From Lachnospiraceae bacterium (GTDB taxonomy: Bacteria; Bacillota_A; Clostridia; Lachnospirales; Lachnospiraceae), in assembly GCA_017632755.1 (NCBI GenBank), contig JAGBQU010000176.1, forward strand, positions 1 through 13,811: DNA of 13,811 nt. Direction: 5' to 3'. Shown one piece after another: positions 1 through 6,143 of this stretch. The first letter of the stretch is position 1. Each line of letters begins with the position of its first letter. The translations under genes and the position numbers were made by a program. The notes below the pieces were generated by a model that was given only the letters and a program-made list of their open reading frames with translations, was not told the origin of the DNA and ran no database searches.

Positions 1-290
1 AAAAGAATTCTATGAGACATTGGAAAATATCCGCAATCTACACCCACAGTTGGAATAGTAATTGTTCACGCACCTTGACAACCACCATTGACTTTTTAAG
101 CTACCGTAGGGGAAGTCTGCCCATTTTTAGGCTGTTCCCCAGAGCAACAAGGTGCTGAAAGCGGTTGTGTGGGGTATCACGGAGCATAATTGTAATTTTC
201 GTACCTCCGTGAATAATTCGGGATAAGTCGTTCATTTTCCTCTCGGCCAGCCAGGTATTGAACACGCTTTTCTCTTTCCGCAAATAGCCT
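1..290. other. Unassigned flank downstream of the SbcC-like gene
   Basis: No gene here can be supported. On the plus strand a frame open from the window edge reads KEFYETLENIRNLHPQLE and stops at 56-58. It could be the tail of a convergent gene, but 18 open codons can arise by chance and I do not recognise it. On the minus strand a 67-codon frame (101-304, GTG start) begins inside the last codons of the ATPase gene and matches no family I know. The stretch has two inverted repeats, 109-114 with 135-140 (GGGGAA/TTCCCC) and 177-184 with 205-212 (TCACGGAG/CTCCGTGA). Neither is followed by a T-run on either strand, so no intrinsic terminator for the upstream minus-strand genes is visible. Confidence 0.5.
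177..212. repeat. 8-bp perfect inverted repeat, loop 20
   Basis: TCACGGAG at 177-184 is matched by CTCCGTGA at 205-212, with an A/T-rich 20-base loop. It lies about 80 bases after the stop of the SbcC-like gene. No T-run follows on either strand, so a terminator role is not supported. It could be an operator-like palindrome or an mRNA 3' structure. Confidence 0.4.
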
Positions 291-2903
291 TCAACACCTG
301 TCACGGCTGCAGGTAAAATAGATCACCTGATATTTCCCCGCGATGTATTCCAAAAAGTTCTTGCCCGCATTTCGTTTTTCATCGTCCAGATTGGTAAACG
401 GATCATCCAGGATCAGCATCGGCACCTCACCCTGATACATTGCATCCGCCAGAGCCGTCCGCAGACAGACATGGATCAGATCTTTATAGCCGGCGCTCAG
501 GGTATCGATCTGCCGTTGTTTGCCAAGTTGTGCGAGTGTGAGTGAGGTATTGGCATCCATGTAAAAGTCGTCGGCCGGCCGGAGTGCGATCATCTCATAA
601 TATTTTGCAAAACTATCCCGGATCGGCTTTGTATATTTGGCCGTCATATTTTCCTTCGCCGTCTCAAGATACTTTCTCGCCTTGCCAAGCCGCTTGTACT
701 TTGTCTCCTCCAGCTTTTGCACTTCTCTCAGCTGCTCTAGTTTGTCGCGGTTTTCTTCCCACGTATCGGACTGCTCCCGTAGCGTTTCAAGCAGTTTTTG
801 TACCGACACGATCCCGCGCCGGATCTCTTCGAGTTCGCCTGTCAGCGCCAGCACTTCTCCTCCGATCTCCTCCGCTAAAGGCAGATCAGACGTTGCGATC
901 TCCTCGCCAAAGACCTCGTCATCCAGTTCCTCCTCGAAGGCGGAAAGTTCCGTTTCGGCCTCCCTGCAAAGCTTTCCGGCATCCAGATAATCATCAAGCT
1001 CGTCTCGGATCCGGGCAAGCTGCCTCATCTTATCTTCCTCCGGCGTGATCTCATGTTTTGTAAAAAAAGCATCTATCTTGCTGCTGAGTTCTCGGCAGAT
1101 CGAATCGGCCTGTGCGGACTTTTGCCGCTTTTCTTTCAGCTCGGTAAAACGTTGCACCTTGTGAGCGATCTGATGGATCGCTTCATAATATCGATCGCCC
1201 GACTTTTGTACCTTGTATTGTGCCAGAAAAGCTTCCAGCTGCGCATCGAGTTCTTCCGCCTTTTTTTGCAGATCATTCTCCCTTTGGGACATCTCCTTTT
1301 TCGCAAGCGTCTGATATTCCATATAAGATCGCGTCAGTTCCATGAGCGTCGCGGATACCGTCATCTCGTCAAATTCTTTTCCGTGAGCACGCAGATAATC
1401 CGCCACCTCATGATCCACAGCGGCGATCCACGCGTCATCCTCCTCGATCGAGCGCACAAGCTCTGCCAGCTCCGGCGCTTCCACATGCTGCGCTTTTTTA
1501 CGTGTATAAGTCAAAACGCCGATGAGCAGTAGCACGCAGCCCGCCGCAAGCAAGGCTATTCCGGACTTTTCGCCGCCCCAAAGCAGGTAAAGGCCGACCA
1601 CAAAAAAGAGCATGGAAATACCGCTCAGAAGTATTCCGGGCATCCCGGCAGGCTTTTGTGAGGCATTCAGGCTCGCCCTAAGCGCGGCACATGCCGCCTG
1701 CTTGGAGACAAGCGCCGACTTTTTGGTATTTCTTTCATTCCATCTTGCCGTGAACACATCTACGCTGTCTGCGTCTTTGGCAAACAGGGCACGAAGCTGC
1801 TCGAGTCTCGTCTGCTCAGCCTCGCTCATCTGCATCGTGGCGATCCTGCCGCGAAGACCTTGCAGTTCGTCCTCCTTTTGCAATGCCTCCTCGATCTGCT
1901 CTGCGGTTGCGACTGCGGGTGCAAACATCTCTTCGCAGATTGCAAGCTCCTGTTTTTCCTCCTCGCTCAGGTCATAAAGTATATAGCGCTCCTTTGCACT
2001 CGCAAGCCTGCTACTGCTCTCAAGCTGCTCCCTGACCGCATCTGCTTGCGGGATCTGTCCGGGGAACTTTTCCGCCGCTGCATCCCGCTCTTTACGCCTT
2101 GCCGCAACGATCTTCATAAGGCGCTTTCGGTTTTCCTGCTTATCCGCGATGGCACGCAGCTTTGCGATCTCCTCCTGCCGCCGGACCGCTTCCTGCATCC
2201 GCTGCCGTGTGTTTTCGTATTTCTCTTCTTCGTTCGCAAGGATCGTTTGATTATTTGCAATGGAATCCGCGATCCCTTCTCCGTCGCGCACCAGCCTCTC
2301 CAAACGGGTGATCTCATCCCTGCGCTTGCAGATAGATCCGGTTGCCCGGGACGGATTAAGCGCATTGATCAGTTCGGTCAGCCTCGCCTTGGCGCTCTCA
2401 AAGCTGCCCAGCTCCGTCATGTGATCTCCGACATTTCCGATCTTGGCATGCACATCATCCGTAGGCGACGTCTCACAGGCATTCTGGCCGACAAAGATCG
2501 TACGCAGGAACGAATCGCTGTTGATCTGAAAGATCTCTTCGCCGATCGCCTTGGTATAATCGTCACTTGGAAGATTGGTCTTTGCGTCCCTCAGTTCAAA
2601 CGAATCCTGTGCTTCCTTCTCCCCAAAGATGCGCGAGACAAGATAGCGTTTCCCCTGTGTCTCAAAGGTGATCTGACCTCCGAAAACGCCGCCCTGCCAG
2701 GGCTTGTAGCGCTTTCTCTCATTCTCTGCGACGCTTCTTTTCCGCTCCCCGTCCAGACCGTAGAACATGGCCTTTATAAACGCAGCGAATGTACTCTTAC
2801 CCCACCCGTTTTCCTCGCAGATGATGTTGACACCTTCTTCAAAGTGCATGGTAAGATCATGGAGTTTTCCGAAATTTTCGATGTGACAGGAAAGCAGTTT
2901 CAC
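291..2903 (-). CDS. SbcC/YhaN-like coiled-coil ATPase with central membrane helices
   Basis: An 870-residue SMC/Rad50-type ATPase, probable partner of the nuclease encoded just upstream. Known relatives (SbcC, B. subtilis YhaN) work with an SbcD-like nuclease on DNA ends; action on DNA here is inferred. The N-terminal half-domain (about 1-170) has a P-loop ENGWGKST at 31-38 and a Q-loop FVGQN at 137-141. Long charged helical stretches (about 190-410 and 475-760) look like coiled coil. The C-terminal half-domain has signature LSAGYKD (802-808), Walker B MLILDDP (829-835) and D-loop NLDDEK. Two hydrophobic spans (about 423-442 and 447-466) predict a membrane hairpin between the coils, and no CXXC zinc hook is visible. 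The GTG start overlaps the upstream stop as GTGA and has AGGAGGTG eight bases before it. Oddities are a Glu at the usual first P-loop Gly and no His at the expected switch position (ends YFTCSRDRC). Family certain, exact role not. Confidence 0.9.
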   Translation of the reverse strand: MKLLSCHIENFGKLHDLTMHFEEGVNIICEENGWGKSTFAAFIKAMFYGLDGERKRSVAENERKRYKPWQGGVFGGQITFETQGKRYLVSRIFGEKEAQDSFELRDAKTNLPSDDYTKAIGEEIFQINSDSFLRTIFVGQNACETSPTDDVHAKIGNVGDHMTELGSFESAKARLTELINALNPSRATGSICKRRDEITRLERLVRDGEGIADSIANNQTILANEEEKYENTRQRMQEAVRRQEEIAKLRAIADKQENRKRLMKIVAARRKERDAAAEKFPGQIPQADAVREQLESSSRLASAKERYILYDLSEEEKQELAICEEMFAPAVATAEQIEEALQKEDELQGLRGRIATMQMSEAEQTRLEQLRALFAKDADSVDVFTARWNERNTKKSALVSKQAACAALRASLNASQKPAGMPGILLSGISMLFFVVGLYLLWGGEKSGIALLAAGCVLLLIGVLTYTRKKAQHVEAPELAELVRSIEEDDAWIAAVDHEVADYLRAHGKEFDEMTVSATLMELTRSYMEYQTLAKKEMSQRENDLQKKAEELDAQLEAFLAQYKVQKSGDRYYEAIHQIAHKVQRFTELKEKRQKSAQADSICRELSSKIDAFFTKHEITPEEDKMRQLARIRDELDDYLDAGKLCREAETELSAFEEELDDEVFGEEIATSDLPLAEEIGGEVLALTGELEEIRRGIVSVQKLLETLREQSDTWEENRDKLEQLREVQKLEETKYKRLGKARKYLETAKENMTAKYTKPIRDSFAKYYEMIALRPADDFYMDANTSLTLAQLGKQRQIDTLSAGYKDLIHVCLRTALADAMYQGEVPMLILDDPFTNLDDEKRNAGKNFLEYIAGKYQVIYFTCSRDRC

Positions 2904-4000
2904 GCTTCATCCACCTCCTCTCCGTCGATCGCCAAAAGTCCGTAGCGAATGATCGCCTTCCTGTCTTCTTCAGAAAGACTCGCATCACGCATTACGCACA
3001 TTACATACTCCCCTTTTAAGGACGGATCGAGCAGATAGTCGGTTTCATCAATTTTTAACGTGGTCTCATCCGATACTTTCACATAGTAAAATGCAGAGCC
3101 GAAATGTGATTGCAGATATGAGATGTCCTTCTCGCACTCCACGTCGAGTGCTCCGCAAAGGACGATCTTTAACAGGCTGCCGGAATCGCAGCCTTCCTCC
3201 TTGATCCGCGCCTGTATGCGCTCGCACATCTCGGACGTGGTAATACAGCCCGTTAAGTCTGCGCGGATCGTATATAGTTTTCTGTGTGCAAAGGGGACAA
3301 AGGAATGGGAAAACGTCCCGCTTTCTTCATCCACCTGCAAAAGGACAAAGCCATGTTCGCCGCACTCGTCAAATCCCCTGCCCTCAAGACATCCGGGATA
3401 GCAATAGACGCCACGTGCATCCAAAGGTGCAGACTTGTAGGCGTGGACATGCCCCAGCGCAAGATAGTCGATGCCCTTATTTTTATAAAACCTTATGGGA
3501 ATGACTTCCGCCTTGTCTTTGGAGCTGCTCTCCGCCTCCTGTCCATGCAACATGACAATGTTGCATCGGTGCATATCCGGCGTCAGCGCCATATGTGCGG
3601 TGGAGACATTTTCCGGTGTAAATTCCATTCCCCATATCACAACATTTCCCATCTCATAGCTCGTCCAGTGATCCGAGAAGAGCTTGAGATTCTCCGGGAT
3701 CTGATCCAGACCGGAGAGGAAATTGTTGTGATCGTGATTCCCGTTCAGATAGTAATAGATCATATTCGGGTGATTTTGGATATTGTGCAGCACGACATTG
3801 CGCGTGGTGGCCGAGATATTCCTGGTATCGAACAGATCTCCGGCAATGAGGATCGCATCTACCTGATTTGCCTCGGCATACGCGACCATCCGCTCAAATG
3901 TATGCAAAATTTCCGCTTTTCTCTCCCTTGCTTTTTCCTTGTCCAGATTGGCATTCATCCGCGAATCCAGATGCAGATCAGCACAATGTATCAGCTTCAT
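2900..4000 (-). CDS. SbcD/Mre11-like metallophosphoesterase (YhaO-type DNA nuclease)
   Basis: A 366-residue calcineurin-like phosphoesterase, most likely the nuclease half of an SbcCD-like pair. Visible metal-site motifs in order are CADLHLD (D8, H10), GDLFD (54-58), GNHD (87-90), LHGQ (H152) and GHVH (H184, H186), the complete set expected for a two-metal (usually Mn) site. The phosphoesterase domain covers about residues 1-215. The rest is a capping region that I cannot assign to a motif. It is the first gene of a two-gene unit and overlaps the ATPase gene by four bases, which implies coupled translation and a complex. The ATG at 3998-4000 is preceded by GAAAGG about 11 bases upstream. A nearby upstream ATG at 4008-4010 is out of frame. 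Transcription probably starts from the promoter at 4083-4111. Related phosphoesterases act on other substrates, but the ATPase partner favours DNA. Confidence 0.9.
   Translation of the reverse strand: MKLIHCADLHLDSRMNANLDKEKARERKAEILHTFERMVAYAEANQVDAILIAGDLFDTRNISATTRNVVLHNIQNHPNMIYYYLNGNHDHNNFLSGLDQIPENLKLFSDHWTSYEMGNVVIWGMEFTPENVSTAHMALTPDMHRCNIVMLHGQEAESSSKDKAEVIPIRFYKNKGIDYLALGHVHAYKSAPLDARGVYCYPGCLEGRGFDECGEHGFVLLQVDEESGTFSHSFVPFAHRKLYTIRADLTGCITTSEMCERIQARIKEEGCDSGSLLKIVLCGALDVECEKDISYLQSHFGSAFYYVKVSDETTLKIDETDYLLDPSLKGEYVMCVMRDASLSEEDRKAIIRYGLLAIDGEEVDEA
2904..2919 (-). promoter_or_regulatory. Ribosome site fixing the GTG start of the SbcC-like gene
   Basis: On the minus strand AGGAGGTG (2912-2919) sits eight bases before GTG at 2901-2903, inside the last codons of the nuclease gene. 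This supports GTG as the start. The ATG at 2908-2910 is in another frame. Confidence 0.85.
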
Positions 4001-4010
4001 GGTTGTCCAT

Positions 4011-4051
4011 ACCTTTCTTCTGTCACAGCATGTTTTAAAAGGACAGAAGGT
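4011..4051 (-). promoter_or_regulatory. Leader hairpin next to the ribosome site of the SbcD-like gene
   Basis: In the transcript CTTCTGTC (from 4042-4049) can pair with GACAGAAG (from 4017-4024) across a 17-base loop, and the flanking ACC/GGT can extend the stem. The downstream arm runs directly into GAAAGG, the probable ribosome site (about 4012-4017). Folding would partly hide that site, so tuning of translation is plausible but inferred. Confidence 0.5.
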
Positions 4052-4082
4052 CCGGTATCAGCCGCCGTCTGCCTACAGAGAA

Positions 4083-4111
4083 ATCATATCATCTCCCTGT
4101 AATGCAGTCAA
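4083..4111 (-). promoter_or_regulatory. Sigma-A promoter for the SbcD/SbcC-like pair
   Basis: On the minus strand the -35 is TTGACT (4106-4111) and the -10 is TATGAT (4083-4088), with an exact 17-base spacer. Each hexamer differs from consensus at one base. The predicted start is near 4076, giving a leader of about 75 bases. It lies downstream of the asnB terminator, so the pair is probably transcribed independently of asnB. Confidence 0.85.
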
Positions 4112-4263
4112 ATCAAAGCAGCAACAAATTGCGCCTACGGCGATCGGGGCGATCCGCAAAGCAACCATTCCCCAGAATACGGGCATGATTGATACTCTTC
4201 TTTGATGAGTCCGGGATTTTTTTGTGCCACAAAAGTTCCCTTCCCGTGAATGTCAACAGTATG

Positions 4264-4292
4264 AAAAAACAGCGGACGATAAAGTCCGCTGT
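4264..4292 (-). terminator. Intrinsic terminator of asnB
   Basis: On the minus strand ACAGCGGAC (4284-4292) pairs perfectly with GTCCGCTGT (4269-4277) across a six-base loop. The T-run begins with the last stem T and continues through 4264. The stem begins five bases after the asnB stop codon. It closes the upstream unit and separates it from the SbcD/SbcC-like pair. Confidence 0.92.
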
Positions 4293-4297
4293 CTGGT

Positions 4298-5905
4298 CTA
4301 TTGTCCGCTGTTGCCGTAATTCTTCAGTACTCTCGCGCTCGGATCGTCTACCTGACAACCCTCCCAATCCTTGTTCGGCATCCAGAAATCAGGTACCATC
4401 TTTGCCTGCCCCGGATAATATTTCTCAAAGATCTCACGGTATAAGAGACTTTCCTTGGTAAACGGTGTGGCAAACGTGTACTTCTTTCTCTTCTCCTCAT
4501 ACTCCTCATCGGAATAGAGACTCTGTGCATATTCTTTCAGATCGTCGACCATGCTGTGGCCAACCGCATCGCTAAATGCAGCCTTCTCCCTCCACAGGAT
4601 CTCCTTCGGAAGGATATCATCTTTCTCGAATGCCTTGCGCAGAAGGTATTTCCCCATGTCATATGTGTTGATCTTTCTTGCCGGATCGATCGACATGACG
4701 TAGCGCACAAACGCGAGATCTCCAAAGGGCACTCTCGCCTCCAGGCTGTTTTCCGCCAGACATCTGTCCGCCCGCAGTACATCATAACAGTGCAGCTCTC
4801 TGACTCTCTTTTGTGCCTCCTCCTGAAATGCCTGTGCGTTTGGAGCAAAATCCGTGTATTTGTAACCGAAAAGCTCATCCGATATCTCTCCGGTCAAAAG
4901 CACCTTTAAGTCCGTCGTCTCATGAATGGCCTTGCAGACCAGATACATACCCATGCTGGCGCGGATCGTTGTGATATCGTAGGTTCCGAGCGCCGCGATC
5001 ACCTCCTCGAGAGAGTCGATCACCTGCTGCCTGGTCATGATCACCTCGGTGTGGTTTGCCCCGATATAATCTGCTACCTTTTTCGCATATTTTAAATCGA
5101 TCGCATCGGTATCCATACCGATCGCAAAAGTCTGGATCGGCCGCTTGGTGATGTTGGCTGCGATCGCACAGACAAGACTGGAGTCGAGTCCTCCCGACAG
5201 CAGAAAGCCGAGCGGTGCGTCCGCATCCAGCCTCTTTTCCACACCTTTTGTGAGCAGATCGTGGATATTCCTAAAAATGTCCTCCATATCCTCATGGCGG
5301 TATCCGCTTACCTTCGCAATATCATCATAACAGAAAAATTCTGCCCTGCTATCCTGCGTCGAAAGGTCGTATGTCATATAATGTCCCGGCGGGAAAACCT
5401 TTATCTCGCCCACAAGTCCCACCAGATTCTTTGCCTCGCTCGCAAGAACCGGCTTTCCGCTTTTTGTATATCCGTAAAAGAGCGGGCGGATGCCGATCGG
5501 ATCACGGCCTGCAAGGAGAAGATTTTTCTTGGCATCATACAGGATGCAAGCAAATTCCGCATCCAGATGGGCAAACATATCTGTTCCGTACTCCTCATAC
5601 AGAGGGAGCAGGAGCTCGCAGTCGGAATCACTTGCAAATGTATAGCCCTTCTCCTCCAATTCTTTTTTCAACCTGCGGAATCCATAGATCTCGCCATTGC
5701 ACACCACGTAGCTGCCATCCCTCTCAAAGGGCTGCATTCCCTCCTTGGTAAGTCCCATGATCGCCAGCCTTGCAAAAGCAAAATATCCGAATTCGGTCTC
5801 CGTCACCTGCTCTGCATCCGGTCCTCTCCTTCTGGTTTTTAATAGTGCGTCCTCTATCTCTTTTTCAGATAAATCTTTCCCAACATATCCCAGGATCGAG
5901 CACAT
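4298..5905 (-). CDS. asnB: Asparagine synthetase, glutamine-hydrolysing
   Basis: Makes asparagine and glutamate from aspartate, glutamine and ATP in the cytosol. The start is placed at the Met-Cys pair (ATG at 5903-5905), because Cys2 must become the N-terminal nucleophile of the class II amidotransferase domain and GGAGGAGG lies nine bases upstream. A longer frame from 5935 would bury this Cys. The 535-residue length is close to the usual size of about 550. The amidotransferase domain (about 2-190) shows RGPD (27-30) and CNGEIYG (69-75). The synthetase domain shows the PP-loop SGGLDSS (237-243), TIRAS (313-317), GEISDELFGYK (339-349) and LEARVPF (388-394), and it ends with a conserved-looking DPSARVLKNYG. 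The canonical second loop is GEGSDE; Ile replaces Gly here. A structured 238-base gap separates it from gltD. No T-box is visible. Read-through from gltD is likely, since no terminator or good promoter lies between. Confidence 0.97.
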   Translation of the reverse strand: MCSILGYVGKDLSEKEIEDALLKTRRRGPDAEQVTETEFGYFAFARLAIMGLTKEGMQPFERDGSYVVCNGEIYGFRRLKKELEEKGYTFASDSDCELLLPLYEEYGTDMFAHLDAEFACILYDAKKNLLLAGRDPIGIRPLFYGYTKSGKPVLASEAKNLVGLVGEIKVFPPGHYMTYDLSTQDSRAEFFCYDDIAKVSGYRHEDMEDIFRNIHDLLTKGVEKRLDADAPLGFLLSGGLDSSLVCAIAANITKRPIQTFAIGMDTDAIDLKYAKKVADYIGANHTEVIMTRQQVIDSLEEVIAALGTYDITTIRASMGMYLVCKAIHETTDLKVLLTGEISDELFGYKYTDFAPNAQAFQEEAQKRVRELHCYDVLRADRCLAENSLEARVPFGDLAFVRYVMSIDPARKINTYDMGKYLLRKAFEKDDILPKEILWREKAAFSDAVGHSMVDDLKEYAQSLYSDEEYEEKRKKYTFATPFTKESLLYREIFEKYYPGQAKMVPDFWMPNKDWEGCQVDDPSARVLKNYGNSGQ

Positions 5906-5922
5906 TTTTATCATCCTCCTCC
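5906..5922 (-). promoter_or_regulatory. Ribosome site fixing the asnB start
   Basis: GGAGGAGG (5915-5922 on the minus strand) lies nine bases before the ATG that is followed directly by the catalytic Cys codon. This decides the start in favour of 5905 over the in-frame ATG at 5935. Confidence 0.9.
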
Positions 5923-5948
5923 ATATATTTCTCAATTAATAAACTTGG

Positions 5949-6089
5949 ATTGTGCACCTTGTACGAATTCCATTGCAGGCACGCTCTCGCTACTGTTCGC
6001 TCGTAACGGTACGTAAGGCACCCAAATACGGTGCCTAAGTACCGACGGATCACAAGTACCTGCTTATGGAATTGTACAAGGTGCACAAT
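5949..6089. repeat. 141-bp nested inverted repeat, possible small non-autonomous mobile or dispersed element
   Basis: The outer arms begin ATTGTGCACCTTGTAC (5949-5964) and end GTACAAGGTGCACAAT (6074-6089), a perfect 16-bp match. After a one-base bulge pairing continues with AATTCCAT/ATGGAATT, and after a small internal loop with GCAGG/CCTGC. Nested inside is a second hairpin, 6007-6022 with 6030-6044 (CGGTAC/GTACCG and GGCACC/GGTGCC) around a seven-base loop. Nothing in it codes convincingly. No T-run follows, so it is not an intrinsic terminator. It lies between gltD and asnB and would sit in a read-through transcript as a long structured element. It may be a MITE-like or dispersed palindromic repeat. 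No clear target-site duplication is visible. Confidence 0.75.
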
Positions 6090-6120
6090 CGCAGTTTCTA
6101 CAATCACAACTTCTACAATC
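6085..6120. repeat. Three ACAATC units at 15-base period
   Basis: TTCTACAATC occurs at 6096-6105 and 6111-6120, exactly 15 bases apart. A third ACAATC at 6085-6090 keeps the same period and overlaps the end of the inverted-repeat element. Read on the minus strand the unit is GATTGTAGAA. It could be a repeated binding site, or short tandem duplication beside the element. Confidence 0.6.
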
Positions 6121-6143
6121 TCGGTTTTGTAATATCATAAGCA

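Larger units (their letters stand above)
4001..4263 (-). other. Gap between asnB terminator and SbcD-like gene
   Basis: This spacer holds the promoter (4083-4111) and a leader of about 75 bases for the SbcD/SbcC-like pair, both described separately. The remainder (4112-4263) shows no convincing gene. A 37-codon frame at 4073-4186 would encode a hydrophobic peptide, but it runs through the promoter and has only a poor ribosome site. I see no T-box, riboswitch core or regulator-binding consensus. Confidence 0.6.

Noticed and set aside
109..140. Hairpin GGGGAA/TTCCCC as terminator of the SbcD/SbcC-like unit
   Set aside because: The stem is short and interrupted, and no T-run follows on either strand.
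101..304. Minus-strand 67-codon frame starting with GTG inside the end of the SbcC-like gene
   Set aside because: It matches no family I know, has no fitting ribosome site, and overlaps a well-supported gene in another frame; its length is within chance.
542..1048. Long plus-strand frames opposite the SbcC-like gene, asnB and gltB
   Set aside because: They are mirror frames of strongly supported minus-strand genes with low-complexity, Ser/Arg/Pro-rich translations and no recognisable domains.
4073..4186. Minus-strand 37-codon frame for a hydrophobic Cys-rich peptide (MPVFWGMVALRIAPIAVG...)
   Set aside because: It runs through the promoter at 4083-4111, has only a weak purine stretch upstream, and lies after the asnB terminator with no promoter of its own visible.
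4220..4240. TTTTGTGGCACAAAA palindrome (minus strand) as a terminator
   Set aside because: It is A/T-rich with almost no loop, and on the minus strand it is followed by A residues, not T; the asnB terminator just upstream is much stronger.
5903..5935. Longer asnB start at 5935
   Set aside because: It would place ten residues before Cys2, which must be exposed by Met removal; the ribosome site at 5915-5922 also falls inside that extension.
5865..6107. Minus-strand 80-codon frame crossing the inverted-repeat element into asnB
   Set aside because: It overlaps asnB in another frame and its composition follows the palindrome; no ribosome site fits.
5906..6143. T-box leader for asnB
   Set aside because: A T-box is common ahead of amino-acid genes in Bacillota, but the AGGGTGGNACCGCG antiterminator core and a terminator with a T-run are both absent.
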